A DNA stretch of 53,766 bases from Bacteroidota bacterium (GCA_030706465.1 JAUZOM010000004.1:1-53766), one strand, 5' to 3'; counted from the first letter of the stretch, positions 15,594 through 25,527 are shown. A program made the numbers and translations. Notes: generated from the sequence alone by a model not told the origin.

Positions 15594-15884
15594 ATGGGAA
15601 TTATCATAAAACCAATCGTTACAGAAAAGATGACTCACCTGGGCGACAAACTGAATCGCTACGGCTTTAGAGTTCAAAAGGATGCTAACAAGATTGAGAT
15701 CAAACAGGCCGTAGAAGCTATGTATGATGTCACTGTAGATGAAGTAAATACCTTAATTGTAGCCCCGAAGAAAAAGAGTCGTTTTACCAAAGGTGGCGTC
15801 ATAAAAGGGAGTGCATCGGCTTATAAAAAGGCGATAGTTACAGTGAAAGAAGGAGAAAAAATTGATTTTTATAGCAATATTTAA
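15594..15884 (+). CDS. rplW: 50S ribosomal protein L23 (uL23)
   Basis: It sits at the exit of the peptide tunnel and docks trigger factor and the signal recognition particle. [20 protein letters not shown] and [19 protein letters not shown], with [18 protein letters not shown], identify it. It has 96 residues, as usual. It lies 11 bp after rplD and 8 bp before rplB. Confidence 0.95.
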   Translation: MGIIIKPIVTEKMTHLGDKLNRYGFRVQKDANKIEIKQAVEAMYDVTVDEVNTLIVAPKKKSRFTKGGVIKGSASAYKKAIVTVKEGEKIDFYSNI

Positions 15885-15892
15885 ACAGAACA

Positions 15893-16717
15893 ATGGCTGT
15901 ACGTAAATTAAGACCCACAACACCGGGGCAAAGACACAAGATTATTGGTACATTCGACACAATTACTGCGAGTGCACCAGAGAAATCTCTTGTTGCAGGC
16001 GGATCAAAATCCGGAGGTCGTAACCATGATGGTAAGATGACTATGCGCTACTTAGGTGGCGGGCACAAGAAGAAATATAGAGTAATTGACTTTAAACGTA
16101 ACAAAGACGGTGTACCCGCAACAGTAAAGGAAATCGAATATGATCCGAATCGTTCGGCTCGTATTGCGTTGCTTTATTATGCAGACGGAGAAAAATCTTA
16201 CATACTTGCACCTAATGGATTGCAAGTGGGTCAAATAATCGTTTCCGGGGCGGATGCCGCTCCTGAATTAGGTAATTCATTACCATTGCAAAATATTCCA
16301 CTGGGTACTATCATTCATAGCATTGAATTACGCCCGGGTCAAGGTGCCGCGATGGTACGTTCGGCAGGAACATTTGCCCAGCTCACATCCCGTGAGGACA
16401 AATATGCAATTATCAAATTACCTTCGGGAGAAGTTCGCAAAATACTCGCCACTTGTAAAGCAACAATTGGTAGTGTAGGAAACTCTGACCACGCACTGGA
16501 GAGATCAGGAAAAGCAGGTCGCACACGCTGGCTTGGACGTCGCCCACGCGTTCGTGGTGTTGCAATGAACCCGGTAGATCACCCCATGGGAGGTGGAGAA
16601 GGCCGTGCTTCAGGAGGACACCCACGTTCTCGCAAAGGCTTGTTAGCAAAAGGGTACAAGACACGGTCCCCGAAAAAGCAATCGAGTCAATATATTATTG
16701 AAAGAAAGAAAAAATAA
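15893..16717 (+). CDS. rplB: 50S ribosomal protein L2 (uL2)
   Basis: It supports subunit joining and the peptidyl transferase centre. [35 protein letters not shown] and [20 protein letters not shown] are diagnostic; the last contains the conserved histidine near the peptidyl transferase centre. The product has 274 residues, full length. The ending RKKK is typical. It is followed by rpsS after 22 bp. Confidence 0.98.
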   Translation: MAVRKLRPTTPGQRHKIIGTFDTITASAPEKSLVAGGSKSGGRNHDGKMTMRYLGGGHKKKYRVIDFKRNKDGVPATVKEIEYDPNRSARIALLYYADGEKSYILAPNGLQVGQIIVSGADAAPELGNSLPLQNIPLGTIIHSIELRPGQGAAMVRSAGTFAQLTSREDKYAIIKLPSGEVRKILATCKATIGSVGNSDHALERSGKAGRTRWLGRRPRVRGVAMNPVDHPMGGGEGRASGGHPRSRKGLLAKGYKTRSPKKQSSQYIIERKKK

Positions 16718-16739
16718 TCGAAAAAATTAAGTAAATAAT

Positions 16740-17006
16740 ATGAGCCGTTCATTAAAAAAAGGACCATTCATCAATTTGAAGCTGGAAGGTAAAGTCTTAG
16801 CCATGAATGAAGGCGGAAAAAAGACCGTCATCAAAACATGGGCCCGTGCTTCAATGATATCACCTGATTTTGTAGGTCACACAATTGCAGTTCACAATGG
16901 TAATAAATTTATCCCCGTATATGTAACCGAAAATATGGTAGGGCATAAGTTAGGTGAGTTTTCACCTACACGCAACTTCCGCGGTCACGGTGGTAAGAAG
17001 AAATAA
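16740..17006 (+). CDS. rpsS: 30S ribosomal protein S19 (uS19)
   Basis: A head protein that forms a complex with S13 and contacts the large subunit. [40 protein letters not shown] and [20 protein letters not shown] are the family signature. It has 88 residues, within the normal range. Confidence 0.97.
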   Translation: MSRSLKKGPFINLKLEGKVLAMNEGGKKTVIKTWARASMISPDFVGHTIAVHNGNKFIPVYVTENMVGHKLGEFSPTRNFRGHGGKKK

Positions 17007-17050
17007 TCCATTGAAATATTAAATCAGAAAAAAATAAACATTTCAAGAAA

Positions 17051-17461
17051 ATGGGTGCAAGAAAAAAAATATCAGCCGAAGAAAGAAAAGAAGCAAGCAA
17101 GACTCTTTACTTTGCCAAGCTCAACGGAGTTCCTACCTCACCACGCAAAATGCGTCTTGTTGCCGATATGATTCGGGGCATGGAGGTAAACAAAGCCTTG
17201 AGTGTACTGAAGTTCTCGTCGAAAGAAGCTTCGGGACGATTAGAAAAATTGCTGAAATCAGCTATTGCTAACTGGGAGACCAAGACCGAGCAAAAAGCGG
17301 ATAATGCAAACTTATATGTTAGTGGAATCTCTGTGGATTCAGCTACTATGCTGAAACGGTTACGCACAGCTCCTCAGGGGCGTGGCTACCGGGTTCGCAA
17401 GCGTTCAAACCACGTAACATTGTTTGTTGACTCAAAGAATACTAACGACAACCAAAATTAA
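17051..17461 (+). CDS. rplV: 50S ribosomal protein L22 (uL22)
   Basis: A tunnel-wall protein whose beta-hairpin narrows the exit tunnel and is a site of macrolide-resistance changes. [20 protein letters not shown] and [20 protein letters not shown] are conserved. At 136 residues it is somewhat longer than the 110 of E. coli because of extra residues at both ends. It is followed 7 bp later by rpsC. Confidence 0.95.
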   Translation: MGARKKISAEERKEASKTLYFAKLNGVPTSPRKMRLVADMIRGMEVNKALSVLKFSSKEASGRLEKLLKSAIANWETKTEQKADNANLYVSGISVDSATMLKRLRTAPQGRGYRVRKRSNHVTLFVDSKNTNDNQN

Positions 17462-17468
17462 TTGCTAG

Positions 17469-18230
17469 ATGGGACAAAAAATAAATCCAATAAGTAACCG
17501 CTTAGGAATCATACGTGGGTGGGATTCAAACTGGTATGGTGGCAACAATTATGGCGACACTTTGCTGGAAGACAGCAAAATCAGAAAATATCTCAATGCC
17601 CGTCTTGCAAAGGCCAGTGTATCGCGCATTGTCATTGAACGTACGCTGAAACTCGTTACAATCACTGTTTGTACAGCCCGTCCGGGTATTATCATAGGAA
17701 AAGGCGGACAAGAAGTAGACAAGCTGAAAGAAGAGTTAAAGAAGATTACAGATAAAGAAGTACAGATTAATATCTTTGAAGTAAAACGTCCGGAACTGGA
17801 TGCTGTTATTGTTGCCAACAACATAGCCCGCCAGGTAGAAGGAAAAATTGCTTACCGTCGTGCAACCAAGATGTCCATAGCATCGACTATGCGTATGGGT
17901 GCCGAAGGAATCAAGGTTCAATGTTCAGGCCGTTTGAACGGTGCCGAAATGGCTCGTTCGGAAATGTATAAAGAAGGAAGAACTCCGCTGCATACCTTCC
18001 GGGCTGATATCGATTATGCGCATGCCGAGGCCTTGACCAAGGTCGGGTTGATTGGTATTAAAGTATGGATTTGTCGTGGTGAAATCTACGGTAAAAAAGA
18101 CTTAGCTCCAAACTTTACAGCAACCAAAGAGGCTTCTCGCGGTGGCGATCGTTATGGTAATGATCGTGGTGATCGGAAAGATCGTAATGACCGAGGTGGA
18201 AAAGGCGGTTTTAAAAAGAGAAAAAATTAA
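17469..18230 (+). CDS. rpsC: 30S ribosomal protein S3 (uS3)
   Basis: It forms part of the mRNA entry channel. [20 protein letters not shown], the KH-domain [14 protein letters not shown] and [14 protein letters not shown] are clear. The C-terminus carries an extra, highly charged low-complexity tail of about 40 residues ([20 protein letters not shown], then KGGFKKRKN) that is absent in E. coli. Such a tail is probably disordered and RNA-binding. Length is 253 residues. Confidence 0.97.
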   Translation: MGQKINPISNRLGIIRGWDSNWYGGNNYGDTLLEDSKIRKYLNARLAKASVSRIVIERTLKLVTITVCTARPGIIIGKGGQEVDKLKEELKKITDKEVQINIFEVKRPELDAVIVANNIARQVEGKIAYRRATKMSIASTMRMGAEGIKVQCSGRLNGAEMARSEMYKEGRTPLHTFRADIDYAHAEALTKVGLIGIKVWICRGEIYGKKDLAPNFTATKEASRGGDRYGNDRGDRKDRNDRGGKGGFKKRKN

Positions 18231-18261
18231 CTGTTAATAATGAATTTGATTTAAGGAAATT

Positions 18262-18696
18262 ATGTTACAACCTAAAAAGACAAAGTTCAGGAGACAGCAA
18301 AAGGGGCGCATGAAAGGAAATGCCCAAAGAGGTAATCAGTTGGCGTTCGGTTCTTTTGGAATAAAATCGTTAGAATCTAAATGGTTAACTGGTCGTCAAA
18401 TTGAAGCCGCCCGTATTGCTGTTACCCGCTATATGCAACGACAAGGTCAAATCTGGATTCGGGTTTTCCCGGATAAACCAATTACAAAGAAACCTGCAGA
18501 GGTACGTATGGGTAAAGGAAAAGGATCGCCCGAAGGTTTTGTGGCTCCTGTAACTCCCGGACGTATGTTGTTTGAAGTGGAAGGAGTATCCTTTGAAATC
18601 GCTAAAGAAGCATTACGTTTAGCTGCTCAAAAACTACCCGTAACTACTAAATTTGTAGTACGACGGGATTATGATTCAACAACTGTAATTGTGTAA
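18262..18696 (+). CDS. rplP: 50S ribosomal protein L16 (uL16)
   Basis: A late-assembly protein that helps place A-site t[42 protein letters not shown] and [20 protein letters not shown] are diagnostic. The MGKGKG motif carries the conserved residues near the peptidyl transferase centre. It has 144 residues. Confidence 0.97.
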   Translation: MLQPKKTKFRRQQKGRMKGNAQRGNQLAFGSFGIKSLESKWLTGRQIEAARIAVTRYMQRQGQIWIRVFPDKPITKKPAEVRMGKGKGSPEGFVAPVTPGRMLFEVEGVSFEIAKEALRLAAQKLPVTTKFVVRRDYDSTTVIV

Positions 18697-18701
18697 GGAA
18701 A

Positions 18702-18896
18702 ATGAAAACAAGAGAAATTAAAGAATTAAACAATAAAGAGATTCAAGAACGGATGGATGTTGAAAAAGAGCATCTGGTACGTTTGAAATTGAATCATGCC
18801 ATTTCTCCACTTGATAATCCAATGCAAATCAAGGAGGTTCGTCGAACAATCGCACGTTTTGCTACTGAGTTACGTCAGCGAGAAAATAATCTATAA
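18702..18896 (+). CDS. rpmC: 50S ribosomal protein L29 (uL29)
   Basis: A small helical-hairpin protein next to L23 at the tunnel exit. [20 protein letters not shown] at the start, then [20 protein letters not shown] and [15 protein letters not shown] match the family. It has 64 residues. It begins 5 bp after the rplP stop codon. Confidence 0.93.
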   Translation: MKTREIKELNNKEIQERMDVEKEHLVRLKLNHAISPLDNPMQIKEVRRTIARFATELRQRENNL

Positions 18897-18909
18897 AATT
18901 CAGACCCTG

Positions 18910-19167
18910 ATGGAAACAAGAAATTTAAGAAAAGAAAGAACGGGTGTTGTTTTTAGCAACAAGATGGATAAGACCATTACCATTGCTGTAAAATGGAAAG
19001 AAAAGCACCCTATTTACGGAAAATTCGTAAATAAGACCAAGAAATATCATGCTCATGACGAGAAAAACGAATGCAACATTGGAGACACAGTACGCATTAT
19101 GGAGACCCGTCCGCTGAGTAAATTAAAAAGATGGAGATTAACCGAAATTATCGAAAGAGTTAAGTAA
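18910..19167 (+). CDS. rpsQ: 30S ribosomal protein S17 (uS17)
   Basis: An early-assembly OB-fold protein of the small subunit. I take the ATG at 18910, giving [20 protein letters not shown]; the frame is open for 38 further codons upstream, but those are the antiphase of rpm[20 protein letters not shown] and [20 protein letters not shown] are family motifs. Length is 85 residues. Confidence 0.95.
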   Translation: METRNLRKERTGVVFSNKMDKTITIAVKWKEKHPIYGKFVNKTKKYHAHDEKNECNIGDTVRIMETRPLSKLKRWRLTEIIERVK

Positions 19168-19169
19168 TT

Positions 19170-19535
19170 ATGATACAACAAGAATCAAGACTCGTAGTCG
19201 CCGATAACAGTGGAGCCAAGACCGCTCTTTGTATACGGGTATTAGGAGGAACCAGCAAACGTTACGCTACATTAGGCGATATTATTGTTGTAGCCGTGAA
19301 GAGTGTAATCCCTTCCAGCGACATCAAAAAAGGTATTGTTTCAAAAGCCGTAATCGTTCGTACGAAAAAAGAAATCCGTCGTCAGGATGGTTCTTATATT
19401 CGTTTCGATGATAATGCCTGTGTATTGTTAAACAATGTTGGTGAAATCCGGGGAAGCCGTATTTTCGGCCCGGTAGCACGCGAATTGCGTAATACAAATA
19501 TGAAAATCATATCACTTGCACCTGAAGTGCTCTAA
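19170..19535 (+). CDS. rplN: 50S ribosomal protein L14 (uL14)
   Basis: It forms intersubunit bridges and is the binding site of the silencing factor Rsf[21 protein letters not shown] and [20 protein letters not shown] are strongly conserved. It has 121 residues, typical. It opens the spc section, two bases after rpsQ, so there is no break between the S10 and spc sections. Confidence 0.97.
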   Translation: MIQQESRLVVADNSGAKTALCIRVLGGTSKRYATLGDIIVVAVKSVIPSSDIKKGIVSKAVIVRTKKEIRRQDGSYIRFDDNACVLLNNVGEIRGSRIFGPVARELRNTNMKIISLAPEVL

Positions 19536-19557
19536 TCTTCGAATAAACAAAACAGTG

Positions 19558-19869
19558 ATGAGTAAATTACACATAAAAAAAGGTGATACCGTTTACGTAA
19601 ATACCGGGGTTGACAAAGGCAAGACCGGTCGCGTGTTAGACGTTCTTGTGAAAGAGAAACGCGCAATCGTAGAAGGTGTAAATTTGGTGTCAAAGAGCAC
19701 TAAGCCTAACGCTAAAAGTCCTCAAGGTGGGATAATCAAGAAAGAAGCGACTATCCATATTTCAAATTTAAATCCGGTAGAGAATGGTAAACCTGTTCGT
19801 GTAGGGCGTAAATTGAATGCTGATGGAAAATTAGTCCGTATTTCTAAAAAGTCAGGAGGAGAGATTTAA
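19558..19869 (+). CDS. rplX: 50S ribosomal protein L24 (uL24)
   Basis: An assembly initiator with a KOW domain. I take the ATG at 19558 ([20 protein letters not shown]), which aligns with the conserved N-terminus; an upstream in-frame start at 19516 would lie within rpl[21 protein letters not shown] is the KOW motif and [17 protein letters not shown] the following signature. It has 103 residues. Confidence 0.96.
   Translation: MSKLHIKKGDTVYVNTGVDKGKTGRVLDVLVKEKRAIVEGVNLVSKSTKPNAKSPQGGIIKKEATIHISNLNPVENGKPVRVGRKLNADGKLVRISKKSGGEI
19854..19859 (+). promoter_or_regulatory. Shine-Dalgarno-like sequence of rplE
   Basis: AGGAGG lies 12 bases before the rplE ATG at 19872, within the end of rplX. 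The spacing is long but usable. It may be partly due to Gly-Gly codons at the rplX C-terminus. Confidence 0.4.
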
Positions 19870-19871
19870 GA

Positions 19872-20417
19872 ATGAACACAGCAAGTTTAAAACAAGACTA
19901 CAGGGAACGTATCGTTCCGGTCTTAATGAAAGATTTTGGTTACAGTTCTGTCATGCAAGCTCCAAAACTGGAGAAGATTGTTCTGAATCAAGGATTGGGA
20001 ATCGCCGTTGCCGATAAAAAAATTATCGAGGTTGCGATCAATGAAATGACTGCTATTACCGGTCAAAAAGCTGTTGCTACCATTTCGAAGAAAGATATTT
20101 CGAACTTCAAGTTGCGTCGTAAAATGCCAATCGGTGTACGTGTAACGTTACGGGGGGATCGTATGTATGAATTTTTGGAACGTTTGGTGCGTGTGGCATT
20201 GCCTCGTACCCGTGACTTCAAAGGGATTGAGAATAAGCTGGATGGCCGTGGAAATTATACCCTGGGTATCACAGAACAAATCATTTTCCCGGAAATCAAT
20301 ATTGATGGTATTACCCGTTTGTTGGGTATGAACATTACCTTTGTAACAACAGCAGCAACCGATGAAGAAGGTTTTGCCTTGTTGAAAGAATTTGGATTAC
20401 CATTCAAAAAAAACTAA
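19872..20417 (+). CDS. rplE: 50S ribosomal protein L5 (uL5)
   Basis: It binds 5S rRNA and contacts P-site t[42 protein letters not shown] and [18 protein letters not shown] are family hallmarks. It has 181 residues. It starts two bases after rplX and has a Shine-Dalgarno-like AGGAGG upstream. Confidence 0.97.
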   Translation: MNTASLKQDYRERIVPVLMKDFGYSSVMQAPKLEKIVLNQGLGIAVADKKIIEVAINEMTAITGQKAVATISKKDISNFKLRRKMPIGVRVTLRGDRMYEFLERLVRVALPRTRDFKGIENKLDGRGNYTLGITEQIIFPEINIDGITRLLGMNITFVTTAATDEEGFALLKEFGLPFKKN

Positions 20418-20429
20418 TTTAGACATACA

Positions 20430-20699
20430 ATGGCAAAAGAATCAATGAAAGCCCGCGAGGTGAAAAGAGCCAAACTGGTTGCTAAATTCGCAGAAAAACG
20501 TGCAAAATTTATTGCTGAAGGCAATTATGAAGGACTTCAGTCAATTCCAAAGAACGCATCTCCGGTACGTTTGCACAACCGTTGCAAACTGACAGGTCGT
20601 CCAAAAGGATATATCCGTCAATTTGGAGTTTCACGTATTCAATTCCGCGAAATGGCATCGAACGGTTTAATCCCCGGTGTAAAAAAAGCAAGCTGGTAA
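20430..20699 (+). CDS. rpsN: 30S ribosomal protein S14 (uS14), zinc-free form
   Basis: A late-assembly head protein. [40 protein letters not shown] and [18 protein letters not shown] identify it. Only one cysteine is present, so the CxxC pairs of the zinc-binding form are absent and this is the longer C-minus type of 89 residues. It lies between rplE and rpsH as usual. Confidence 0.96.
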   Translation: MAKESMKAREVKRAKLVAKFAEKRAKFIAEGNYEGLQSIPKNASPVRLHNRCKLTGRPKGYIRQFGVSRIQFREMASNGLIPGVKKASW

Positions 20700-20857
20700 T
20701 TGGGATATAGTTAAATGGTTAAATAGTTAATTGGTTTAGTCGTATGAACGAGTTAACCAATGGACTAATTAACCAATCAACGAATAAACCAGTTAACAAA
20801 TTACAAAGAGATATTAAATATTGTCCCGGCAGCCGGGATCAATTTAAAAACAATAAT
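20700..20857. repeat. spacer of GTTAATTGGTT / AACCAATTAAC-type repeats
   Basis: The 158-bp spacer between rpsN and rpsH is built from short imperfect repeats: GTTAAATGGTTAAATAGTTAA and ATTGGTT on one side, then AACCAATGGACTAATTAACC and AACCAGTTAAC on the other, which can fold back on each other. Other spacers of the spc section are only a few bases long, so this is an insertion-like spacer. Confidence 0.55.
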
Positions 20858-21253
20858 ATGACAGATCCAATAGCAGATTATCTAACCCGATTAAGGAATG
20901 CCATTAAGGCCAATCACCGTGTGGTGGAAATTCCTTCTTCGAATTTGAAAAAAGAAATGACCCGGATATTGCATGAAAAAGGCTATATCCTAAACTACAA
21001 GTTTGTAGAAGAGGGTCCCCAGGGCACTATCAAAATTGCCTTGAAGTACGATCAGGTTAACAAAGTTAACTCGATTAAAAAAATGATCCGAGTTTCTACT
21101 CCCGGTCTTCGTAAATACGTTGGTTACAAAGATATGCCGCGTGTATTAAACGGATTGGGTATTGCAATTCTTTCTACTTCAAAAGGAGTTATCACCAACA
21201 AAGAGGCACTCGACTTAAAAGTGGGTGGTGAGGTATTGTGTTACATTTATTAA
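20858..21253 (+). CDS. rpsH: 30S ribosomal protein S8 (uS8)
   Basis: It binds helix 21 of 16S rRNA and, in E. coli, represses the spc operon. I take the ATG at 20858 (MTDPIADYLTRLRNAIKAN); the open frame upstream to 20744 is the repeat spacer. LRKYVGYKDMPRVLNGLGIA and ILSTSKGVITNKEALDLKVG are conserved. It has 131 residues. Confidence 0.97.
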   Translation: MTDPIADYLTRLRNAIKANHRVVEIPSSNLKKEMTRILHEKGYILNYKFVEEGPQGTIKIALKYDQVNKVNSIKKMIRVSTPGLRKYVGYKDMPRVLNGLGIAILSTSKGVITNKEALDLKVGGEVLCYIY

Positions 21254-21257
21254 AAGT

Positions 21258-21267
21258 AGGAGGAAAG
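21258..21267 (+). promoter_or_regulatory. strong Shine-Dalgarno sequence of rplF
   Basis: AGGAGGAAAG begins 14 bases before the rplF ATG (21272), with 8 bases between AGGAGG and the start codon. This is the best Shine-Dalgarno match in the operon and is not explained by coding sequence, since it lies in the spacer. Confidence 0.65.
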
Positions 21268-21271
21268 TAAT

Positions 21272-21823
21272 ATGTCAAGAATAGGAAAATTACCCATAAG
21301 CGTACCAGCCGGAGTGACAATTTCGGTAAAAGATACGTTGGTTACCGTAAAAGGTCCAAAAGGAGTGCTAACTCAAGAAATAGATCCACATATCACCGTG
21401 ACGTTAGAAGACGGAATCTGTCATGTCACCCGTCAGGATGACGAAAAACAAAATCGTGCCTTTCACGGGTTGTACCGCTCATTGATTCATAATATGGTTA
21501 TCGGTGTTTCGGAAGGTTATAAGAAGACCCTGGAATTAGTCGGAGTCGGTTATCGTGTATCGAATCAAGGTCAGGTATTAGAGTTCGCTTTAGGATATAC
21601 TCACAATATCTTTTTGAGTTTACCCGATATTATCAAAATTGAGACAAAGAGCGAGCGTAACCAGAACCCGATTGTTATTCTGGAAAGTTGCGACAAACAA
21701 TTAATTGGTCAAGTTTGCGCAAAGATCCGTTCATTCCGTAAACCGGAACCTTACAAAGGAAAAGGTGTTAAATTCGCGGGTGAAGTACTTCGCCGCAAAG
21801 CAGGTAAGTCTGCTGGTAAATAA
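21272..21823 (+). CDS. rplF: 50S ribosomal protein L6 (uL6)
   Basis: It lies near the factor-binding site of the large subunit. MSRIGKLPISVPAGVTISVK, KTLELVGVGYRVSNQGQVLE and FRKPEPYKGKGVKFAGEVLR are the family signature; the last is the conserved C-terminal motif. It has 183 residues. Its strong Shine-Dalgarno sequence is unusual for this operon. Confidence 0.97.
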   Translation: MSRIGKLPISVPAGVTISVKDTLVTVKGPKGVLTQEIDPHITVTLEDGICHVTRQDDEKQNRAFHGLYRSLIHNMVIGVSEGYKKTLELVGVGYRVSNQGQVLEFALGYTHNIFLSLPDIIKIETKSERNQNPIVILESCDKQLIGQVCAKIRSFRKPEPYKGKGVKFAGEVLRRKAGKSAGK

Positions 21824-21844
21824 TTTACGTAAACTTGTGAAATT

Positions 21845-22189
21845 ATGACAGGAAATATAAATAGAAGACTAAGAATAAAAGCACATATCCGTCACAGAGT
21901 GACCGGAACTGCTCAACGACCACGTATGACGGTATTCAGAAGCAATACTCAGATTTATGTTCAGCTGATTGATGACGTAAATGGGTTAACTTTGGCTTCT
22001 GCATCCTCACTGGGAGTAAAGGAAAAAGCAACTAAAATAGAACAGGCTGCAAAAGTTGGCGCTTTGGTAGCAAAAGTTGCTCAGGAAGCCGGAATTAAAG
22101 AGGTGGTATTCGACCGTAACGGTTACTTGTATCACGGTAGAGTTAAACAATTAGCAGATGCTGCTCGCGAAGCTGGGCTTAAATTTTAA
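21845..22189 (+). CDS. rplR: 50S ribosomal protein L18 (uL18)
   Basis: It binds 5S rRNA together with L5. [39 protein letters not shown] and [20 protein letters not shown] are conserved. It has 114 residues. It lies 21 bp after rplF and 6 bp before rpsE. Confidence 0.96.
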   Translation: MTGNINRRLRIKAHIRHRVTGTAQRPRMTVFRSNTQIYVQLIDDVNGLTLASASSLGVKEKATKIEQAAKVGALVAKVAQEAGIKEVVFDRNGYLYHGRVKQLADAAREAGLKF

Positions 22190-22195
22190 TCAAGT

Positions 22196-22714
22196 ATGGC
22201 AACAAATATGAATAAAGTTAAATCGACCAACGATTTGGAGTTGAAAGACCGATTGGTAGCCGTAAATCGAGTAACAAAAGTTACTAAGGGCGGACGTACT
22301 TTCAGTTTCTCGGCAATCGTTGTGGTTGGGAATGAAGATGGAATTGTAGGTTGGGGACTAGGAAAAGCAGGGGAAGTAACCGCTGCTATTGCAAAAGGAA
22401 CTGAAGCTGCAAAGAAAAACTTGATTAAAGTACCATTGTTAAACGGAACAATTCCTCACGAACAAGTTTCCAAATTTGGCGGTGCACAAGTGTTTATTCA
22501 CCCGGCATCACACGGTACCGGAGTTAAAGCAGGTGGTGCCATGCGTGCAGTACTTGAGAGTGTAGGTGTTACTGACGTTTTGGCAAAATCGAAAGGTTCG
22601 TCGAATCCTCATAACTTAGTGAAAGCTACAATTGCAGCCTTAGGCGAATTACGTGATGCTCACATGGTAGCTCAAAACAGAGGCGTTTCACTTGATACAG
22701 TGTTTAACGGTTAA
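22196..22714 (+). CDS. rpsE: 30S ribosomal protein S5 (uS5)
   Basis: It contributes to the mRNA entry channel and to decoding fidelity. [19 protein letters not shown] is the spectinomycin-loop region, followed by [20 protein letters not shown] and [20 protein letters not shown]. It has 172 residues. The frame has a second ATG four codons in, so the exact start could be either. Confidence 0.96.
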   Translation: MATNMNKVKSTNDLELKDRLVAVNRVTKVTKGGRTFSFSAIVVVGNEDGIVGWGLGKAGEVTAAIAKGTEAAKKNLIKVPLLNGTIPHEQVSKFGGAQVFIHPASHGTGVKAGGAMRAVLESVGVTDVLAKSKGSSNPHNLVKATIAALGELRDAHMVAQNRGVSLDTVFNG

Positions 22715-22726
22715 ATTGAAGAAATT

Positions 22727-22903
22727 ATGGCAACAATAAAAATTAAGCAAGTAAGGAGTAAAATCAGATGTCCTAGAGTTCAGAAAGCAACTTTAGAAGC
22801 GCTAGGTTTGAAAAAGATGAATGCCGTAGTTGAACACGAAGCCACTCCCCAAATTTTGGGAATGGTTGCAAAAGTTCACCATCTGGTTGAAGTGATCAAA
22901 TAA
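22727..22903 (+). CDS. rpmD: 50S ribosomal protein L30 (uL30)
   Basis: A 58-residue protein starting at the ATG at 22727 and ending at TAA 22901-22903. MATIKIKQVRSKIRCPRVQK, TLEALGLKKMNAVVEHEATP and GMVAKVHHLVEVIK match L30, with the usual length and the usual place between rpsE and rplO. Confidence 0.95.
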   Translation: MATIKIKQVRSKIRCPRVQKATLEALGLKKMNAVVEHEATPQILGMVAKVHHLVEVIK

Positions 22904-22934
22904 TATTATTCTTAGACTCTTTAAAAAAAAAGAT

Positions 22935-23381
22935 ATGAATTTAAGTAATTTAACCCCGGCAGCAGGTTCCGTGCAAACCAGAAAAAGAATTGGTCGTGGT
23001 ACCGGTTCAGGATTAGGCGGCACTTCTACAAAAGGGCACAAAGGACAGAAATCACGTTCGGGATATTCCAAGAAGATTGGATTTGAAGGCGGTCAAATGC
23101 CAATTCAACGTCGTTTACCAAAATTTGGCTTTAAAAACGTTAATCGTGTAGAATATAAAGCCATTAATCTTGATACCCTGCAAATTTTGGCAGAAAACAA
23201 GAATTTGACTAAGATTGGCCTTGTAGAACTGCGGGAAGCAGGTTTTCTTTCAAAGACAGCTTTAGTTAAAATTTTAGGTAAAGGCGTCCTGTCAGTAAAG
23301 ATTGATGTTGAAGCAAATGGATTTTCTAAATCGGCAGAGGAAGCAATTGTTGCCGCAGGTGGAACCGTAGTTAAAATATAA
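22935..23381 (+). CDS. rplO: 50S ribosomal protein L15 (uL15)
   Basis: A late-assembly protein of the large subunit. MNLSNLTPAAGSVQTRKRIG, GRGTGSGLGGTSTKGHKGQK and FEGGQMPIQRRLPKFGFKN are diagnostic. It has 148 residues. It lies 4 bp before secY, as in most spc operons. Confidence 0.97.
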   Translation: MNLSNLTPAAGSVQTRKRIGRGTGSGLGGTSTKGHKGQKSRSGYSKKIGFEGGQMPIQRRLPKFGFKNVNRVEYKAINLDTLQILAENKNLTKIGLVELREAGFLSKTALVKILGKGVLSVKIDVEANGFSKSAEEAIVAAGGTVVKI

Positions 23382-23385
23382 TCGG

Positions 23386-24726
23386 ATGAAACTCATAGAG
23401 ACAATCAAAAATATCTGGAAGATTGAAGATCTTCGTAATCGGTTACTAACAACTATATTGTTAGTAATGATTTATCGTTTTGGTTCTTATGTTGTTCTAC
23501 CGGGTATTGACCCAACTGCTTTAACTGCGTTAAAAAGCCAGACCAGTGGTGGTCTGTTAGCTTTGTTAGATATGTTTTCTGGAGGTGCATTTGCAAATGC
23601 TTCGGTATTTGCATTGGGTATCATGCCTTACATCTCGGCTTCTATCGTTATTCAGTTATTGACTATTGCCGTTCCTTATTTTCAGAAAATGCAACGGGAG
23701 GGCGAAAGTGGTCGCCGCAAAATGAATCAATTTACACGCTATCTAACCGTTGGAATTCTTCTTTTGCAGGGACCTTCGTATTTGATCAATTTAAGTGTGC
23801 AGTTGGCTCAGGCAGGTTCAGCGATGCCAAGCGGATTCTTGTTTACTGTTTCTTCTACGCTGATTTTATGTGGTGGAAGTATGTTTGTTATGTGGCTGGG
23901 TGAACGTATCACCGATAAAGGAATTGGAAATGGAATTTCATTCCTGATTTTGGTGGGTATTATTGCCCGTTTCCCAGGAGCCATTATTAAGGAATTTGCT
24001 TCCCGTTTAGGTGATCAAGGTGGAGGTTTGGTAATGTTTCTTGGTGAACTTATCTTCTTATTGATTGTTATTGCTGCATCTATTATGTTGGTACAGGGCA
24101 CTCGTAAAATCCCGGTACAATATGCAAAACGAGTGGTCGGGAACAAACAATATGGTGGAGTTCGTCAATATATTCCATTAAAAATTAATGCTGCAGGTGT
24201 AATGCCTATCATTTTTGCCCAGGCAATTATGTTTATTCCAATCACGTTGGTGGGATTTTCAAAATCCGAATCAATGAAAGGATTTGTAGGTGCCTTTATG
24301 GACAATACCGGATTTTGGTATAATTTTGTATTTGGAGTATTGATTGTAGTATTTACCTATTTCTATACTGCTATCACCATCAATCCAACCCAAATGGCTG
24401 AAGAGATGAAACGCAATAATGGATTTATTCCCGGCATTAAACCAGGTAAGCGTACTGCTGAGTATTTAGACTTAATCATGTCACGTATTACTTTGCCAGG
24501 TTCTATTTTCTTAGCAATAGTAGCGATTATGCCTGCTTTTGCCAGAATAGTTGGAATTAATCAGTCATTTGCTGCATTTTTCGGTGGAACCTCCTTGCTG
24601 ATTTTGGTTGGGGTAATCCTTGATACATTACAACAGATTGAGAGTCACTTGTTGATGCGTCATTATGATGGATTGCTAAAATCAGGCAGAATCAAAGGAC
24701 GTACCGGTGGAGCATCTGCCTACTAA
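23386..24726 (+). CDS. secY: preprotein translocase subunit SecY
   Basis: The channel-forming subunit of the SecYEG translocon in the inner membrane. It has 446 residues with ten predicted membrane helices. MYRFGSYVVLPGIDPTAL-like residues mark the first helix and the plug side, GIMPYISASIVIQLLTIAVP and GERITDKGIGNGISFLILVG are SecY signatures, and NPTQMAEEMKRNNGFIPGIK is the cytosolic C5-type loop that contacts SecA and the ribosome. It exports, among others, the secreted proteins of the first region of this window. Confidence 0.97.
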   Translation: MKLIETIKNIWKIEDLRNRLLTTILLVMIYRFGSYVVLPGIDPTALTALKSQTSGGLLALLDMFSGGAFANASVFALGIMPYISASIVIQLLTIAVPYFQKMQREGESGRRKMNQFTRYLTVGILLLQGPSYLINLSVQLAQAGSAMPSGFLFTVSSTLILCGGSMFVMWLGERITDKGIGNGISFLILVGIIARFPGAIIKEFASRLGDQGGGLVMFLGELIFLLIVIAASIMLVQGTRKIPVQYAKRVVGNKQYGGVRQYIPLKINAAGVMPIIFAQAIMFIPITLVGFSKSESMKGFVGAFMDNTGFWYNFVFGVLIVVFTYFYTAITINPTQMAEEMKRNNGFIPGIKPGKRTAEYLDLIMSRITLPGSIFLAIVAIMPAFARIVGINQSFAAFFGGTSLLILVGVILDTLQQIESHLLMRHYDGLLKSGRIKGRTGGASAY

Positions 24727-24740
24727 AAATAAAAGATCAA

Positions 24741-25526
24741 ATGATTTTTTTAAAATCGGACGAAGAAATTGAATTGCTTCGTATCAGTAATCAGATTGTG
24801 GCTAAGACGTTAGCTGAAATGGCGAAAATAATTGCTCCGGGCATTAGCACGGAACAACTGGATAAAGTAGCCGAAGAGTTTATCAGGGATAATGGTGCAG
24901 TTCCGGGGTTCCTTGGGTACAACGGATTTCCAAAGTCTATTTGTACTTCGGTTAACGAACAGGTTGTACATGGCATACCCTCTGAAAAAGTTATTTTGGA
25001 AGATGGTGATATTATATCGGTCGATTGTGGTGCTTACATTAATGGCTTTCACGGAGATTCGGCTTATACCTTTTGTGTTGGCGATGTAAAGCCTGAAATT
25101 GTTGATTTATTGCGTACTACGAAAGAATCCCTGTATAAAGGAATCGAACAAGCCGAGGAAGGTTTGCGTTTAGGGGATGTCGGAAATGCTATTCAAAGCT
25201 ATTGTGAAGCGCGTGGCTATTCTGTTGTTCGCGAAATGATCGGACATGGACTTGGCCGGGATATGCATGAAGCACCTGAAGTCCCGAATTACGGACGGAA
25301 AGGGAATGGAATTATGCTTAAATCGGGAATGGTTATTTGCATTGAACCAATGATCAATCAAGGAACACGGCATTTAGTGTTTGAGAAAGATGGTTGGACA
25401 ACACGAACCTTAGACAGGAAGCCTTCAGCACATTTTGAACATGCGGTGGCAATTCGTCGGGGAAAAGCAGATATTTTATCGAGTTTTGATTATTTAGAAC
25501 AAATTTTAGGCAATAAAGCAATTTAA
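24741..25526 (+). CDS. map: type I methionine aminopeptidase
   Basis: It removes the initiator methionine from new proteins. The metal ligands are visible in their motifs: [20 protein letters not shown] (two Asp), [19 protein letters not shown] (His), GMVICIEPM (Glu) and [10 protein letters not shown] (Glu). The length of 261 residues is that of type Ia enzymes without an N-terminal zinc extension. It follows secY by 14 bp with no adk gene between, and precedes infA by one base. Confidence 0.97.
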   Translation: MIFLKSDEEIELLRISNQIVAKTLAEMAKIIAPGISTEQLDKVAEEFIRDNGAVPGFLGYNGFPKSICTSVNEQVVHGIPSEKVILEDGDIISVDCGAYINGFHGDSAYTFCVGDVKPEIVDLLRTTKESLYKGIEQAEEGLRLGDVGNAIQSYCEARGYSVVREMIGHGLGRDMHEAPEVPNYGRKGNGIMLKSGMVICIEPMINQGTRHLVFEKDGWTTRTLDRKPSAHFEHAVAIRRGKADILSSFDYLEQILGNKAI

Positions 25527-25527
25527 A

